Made by a program: the position numbers and the translations under genes. 64,000 bases of DNA from Cryptosporangium arvum DSM 44712 (GTDB taxonomy: Bacteria; Actinomycetota; Actinomycetes; Mycobacteriales; Cryptosporangiaceae): positions 8,653,913 to 8,717,912 of the forward strand of contig NZ_KK073874.1 of NCBI RefSeq assembly GCF_000585375.1, given 5' to 3'. The first letter of the stretch is position 1. The number at the start of each line of letters is the position of its first letter. Below, piece by piece: positions 63,698-64,000 of the stretch. Below the pieces are notes generated by a model. The model did not search any database. It was not told where the DNA came from and saw nothing but the letters and a program-made list of their open reading frames with translations.

Positions 63698-64000
63698 CGG
63701 GCCAGCCCGGTCCGGGCCAGCTGCAGCGCGAACCCGACCCCGGTCGACGCCACGCCCGCGAGCACCATGCCGGCCTTGGCGACGTCGCCCCGCTGCAGGT
63801 AGGCGCGCACACCGCGGGGCAGCACCCGACGCAGGTAGCTGCCCTCCTCCGACAGCGCGGCCGCGCGGTCGGCGCGGTCGCGGGTGAGCGTCGCCAGCCC
63901 GGCTTTGCCGCGGCCCTCCAGCCAGCAGCGGCGCAGGAAGAACGCGACGCTCGACCGTTCGGCCGGCACGTGGTGGCGGATCACGGCGGCCGGGACACGC
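63694..64000 (-). CDS. Family 2 glycosyltransferase, C-terminal part only
   Basis: The frame enters from the window edge and encodes the last 102 residues. It shows the GT2 C-terminal signature RHHVPAERSSVAFFLRRCWLEGRGKAGL. The catalytic domain lies outside the window. It is coupled (ATGA) to the deacetylase and is part of the same cluster. Confidence 0.75.
   Translation of the reverse strand, partial: RVPAAVIRHHVPAERSSVAFFLRRCWLEGRGKAGLATLTRDRADRAAALSEEGSYLRRVLPRGVRAYLQRGDVAKAGMVLAGVASTGVGFALQLARTGLAR

Overview
The window is high-GC (about 70% by eye), gene-dense actinobacterial chromosome. The markers are the mycothiol synthase gene mshD, the nitrogen regulator GlnR, an Lsr2 nucleoid protein, an ECF41-type sigma factor, many GTG/TTG starts, and several genes that look leaderless. 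The left part keeps the order of the mycobacterial block Rv0812-Rv0819 (ADC-lyase-like, nitrobindin-like, sseC, cysA, thiX-like, lmeA, glnR, mshD), with insertions. It looks like a free-living filamentous or sporangiate actinomycete; placement near Frankia/Cryptosporangium/Micromonospora is only my inference.

Layout. 1-4 kb: 5' part of a giant secreted protein made of IPT/TIG repeats, cut by the window edge. 4-16 kb: the conserved block (mycothiol, nitrogen control, LmeA envelope protein, then a sulfur operon behind a cysteine-containing leader peptide, nitrobindin, ADC-lyase-like enzyme, Fur, YgfZ). 16-25 kb: HbhA-like protein, ECF41 sigma factor, DinG helicase, AI-2E exporter, GroES-like protein, PrsW protease and FUSC transporter. 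25-36 kb: an acidic Asp-rich repeat protein, an orphan histidine kinase, a stress protein, HelD, DUF389, a secreted His/Cys-rich protein, Lsr2, a stand-alone receiver domain and YggT. 36-40 kb: a secreted FG-GAP protein divergent from a secreted papain-like protease with IPT domains, then a decayed methyltransferase/AraC pair. 40-46.5 kb: a polyamine-type ABC operon with a divergent FadR-type regulator and a cache-domain protein. 46.5-56.4 kb: two hypotheticals, a NYN nuclease, and a tightly coupled membrane OB-fold protein / flotillin / 1604-residue AAA ATPase operon. 57-64 kb: an esterase, then a polysaccharide cluster (membrane glycosyltransferase-like protein, flippase, GT2, deacetylase, second GT2 cut by the window edge).

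The items most worth a second look are the flotillin/AAA operon (48.85-56.4 kb) with its phospho-motif-like and NYN neighbours; three structured non-coding elements (about 12.95-13.14, 25.54-25.63 and 27.94-28.03 kb); the six-domain super-repeat in the IPT protein; and a single deletion that seems to have removed the 5' ends of two divergent genes near 40.15 kb. I saw no tRNA, rRNA, CRISPR array, insertion sequence or prophage.
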